A stretch of DNA of 6,474 bases. It comes from Gemmatimonadales bacterium UBA4718 (GTDB taxonomy: Bacteria > Gemmatimonadota > Gemmatimonadetes > Gemmatimonadales > Gemmatimonadaceae). Position 1 is the stretch's first letter. Every line of letters begins with the position of its first letter. The notes beneath the pieces were generated by a model. The model worked only from the letters and a program-made list of their open reading frames with translations. It did not search any database and was not told where the DNA came from. The position numbers were made by a program, and so were the translations under genes. This document shows positions 6,249 through 6,474 of the stretch, piece after piece. The stretch lies in the NCBI GenBank assembly GCA_002404375.1, contig DHJO01000191.1, positions 4,878-11,351 on the forward strand, in the 5' to 3' direction.

Positions 6249-6474
6249 CAGACTATCAGCTCTGTCAGGAACGATTTGCCCCGGCCTCTGAACGAGAGCC
6301 CGAACCACTCCGCAACCGTCGCGCCCAAGTCTGAGAAGGTGTCACGCTCGCCAAGATCGCGGGGTACGACGCGCATTCCTCCCGCCAGGAGAGGGACGAA
6401 TTCGCGCGCATGGTCCGAAGATGGAGTGGTAGGGTCGTTGCCGTGGTCGGCCGTGATGAACAGCAGGTCTTCCT
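6248..6474 (-). CDS. deoB: Phosphopentomutase, C-terminal 74 residues (cut by right window edge)
   Basis: DeoB interconverts ribose-1-phosphate and ribose-5-phosphate (and the deoxy forms), linking nucleoside phosphorolysis to central carbon metabolism. It belongs to the alkaline phosphatase superfamily and uses two manganese ions. The visible frame opens with DLLFITADHGNDPTTP and SSDHAREFVPLL. The Asp-His pair in TADHGND and the His in SDHARE are spaced 12 residues apart (Asp to His), as in the characterised Bacillus cereus enzyme, where they are metal ligands. The protein ends in GKSFLTELIV at a TGA (6250-6248). The N-terminus and catalytic Thr are outside the window. The stop overlaps the cdd ATG by one base, so the genes are probably co-translated. 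Family assignment from the metal-site motifs is strong even though only the last fifth or so is visible. Confidence 0.94.
   Translation of the reverse strand, partial: EDLLFITADHGNDPTTPSSDHAREFVPLLAGGMRVVPRDLGERDTFSDLGATVAEWFGLSFRGRGKSFLTELIV

Noticed and set aside
6249..6308. A 20-residue N-terminal extension of Cdd from a GTG
   Set aside because: It would overlap the conserved-frame C-terminus of deoB, whereas the ATG gives a usual family length and a TGATG junction.
1..6474. CRISPR arrays, tRNA or rRNA genes, insertion sequences, toxin-antitoxin or defence genes
   Set aside because: I saw no repeat-spacer pattern, cloverleaf, transposase motif or defence domain. The strand is filled end to end by the seven genes described.

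Overview
The window reads as one tail-to-head run of seven genes, all on the minus strand, so transcription goes from the right edge to the left edge. The two outermost genes are cut by the window ends. GC content is high (roughly 60% by eye). A signal-peptide barrel protein and a lipobox lipoprotein indicate a diderm bacterium. The PorV-like barrel beside a Ser/Thr/Asp-rich lipoprotein, together with the gene order, makes me suspect Gemmatimonadota or a relative. That is inference from general resemblance, not from a search.

Layout in transcription order, right to left: (1) 6474-6248, the C-terminal 74 residues of phosphopentomutase DeoB; (2) 6248-5832, cytidine deaminase Cdd; (3) 5831-4569, an uncharacterised lipoprotein with two DNRLRE-like beta modules; (4) 4569-3442, an outer-membrane beta-barrel protein with a PorV/UPF0164-like N-terminus; (5) 3440-2226, a soluble receiver-histidine kinase; (6) 2145-808, tRNA methylthiotransferase MiaB; (7) about 698 to 1, the N-terminal part of the DNA-uptake channel protein ComEC. 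The first five genes are packed tightly: TGATG, TAAGTG and TAATG junctions, then one base between genes 4 and 5. They look like one translationally coupled transcript. The first real gap (about 80 bases) precedes miaB and holds a weak promoter-like sequence. The second (about 110 bases to the favoured comEC start) holds an inverted repeat.

Functionally, deoB and cdd belong to nucleoside salvage: Cdd deaminates (deoxy)cytidine, and DeoB interconverts (deoxy)ribose-1- and -5-phosphates. The lipoprotein and barrel look like a two-component envelope module of unknown role, and the kinase is coupled directly behind it. miaB and comEC are housekeeping and competence genes. I found no RNA gene, mobile element, CRISPR array or clear rho-independent terminator. 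No stretch over 300 bases lacks a gene.

The least explained items are the lipoprotein/barrel/kinase block, an acidic loop insertion beside the kinase receiver's phosphorylation site, and a ComEC that appears to lack the usual OB-fold region and has no standard start codon for its first membrane segment.
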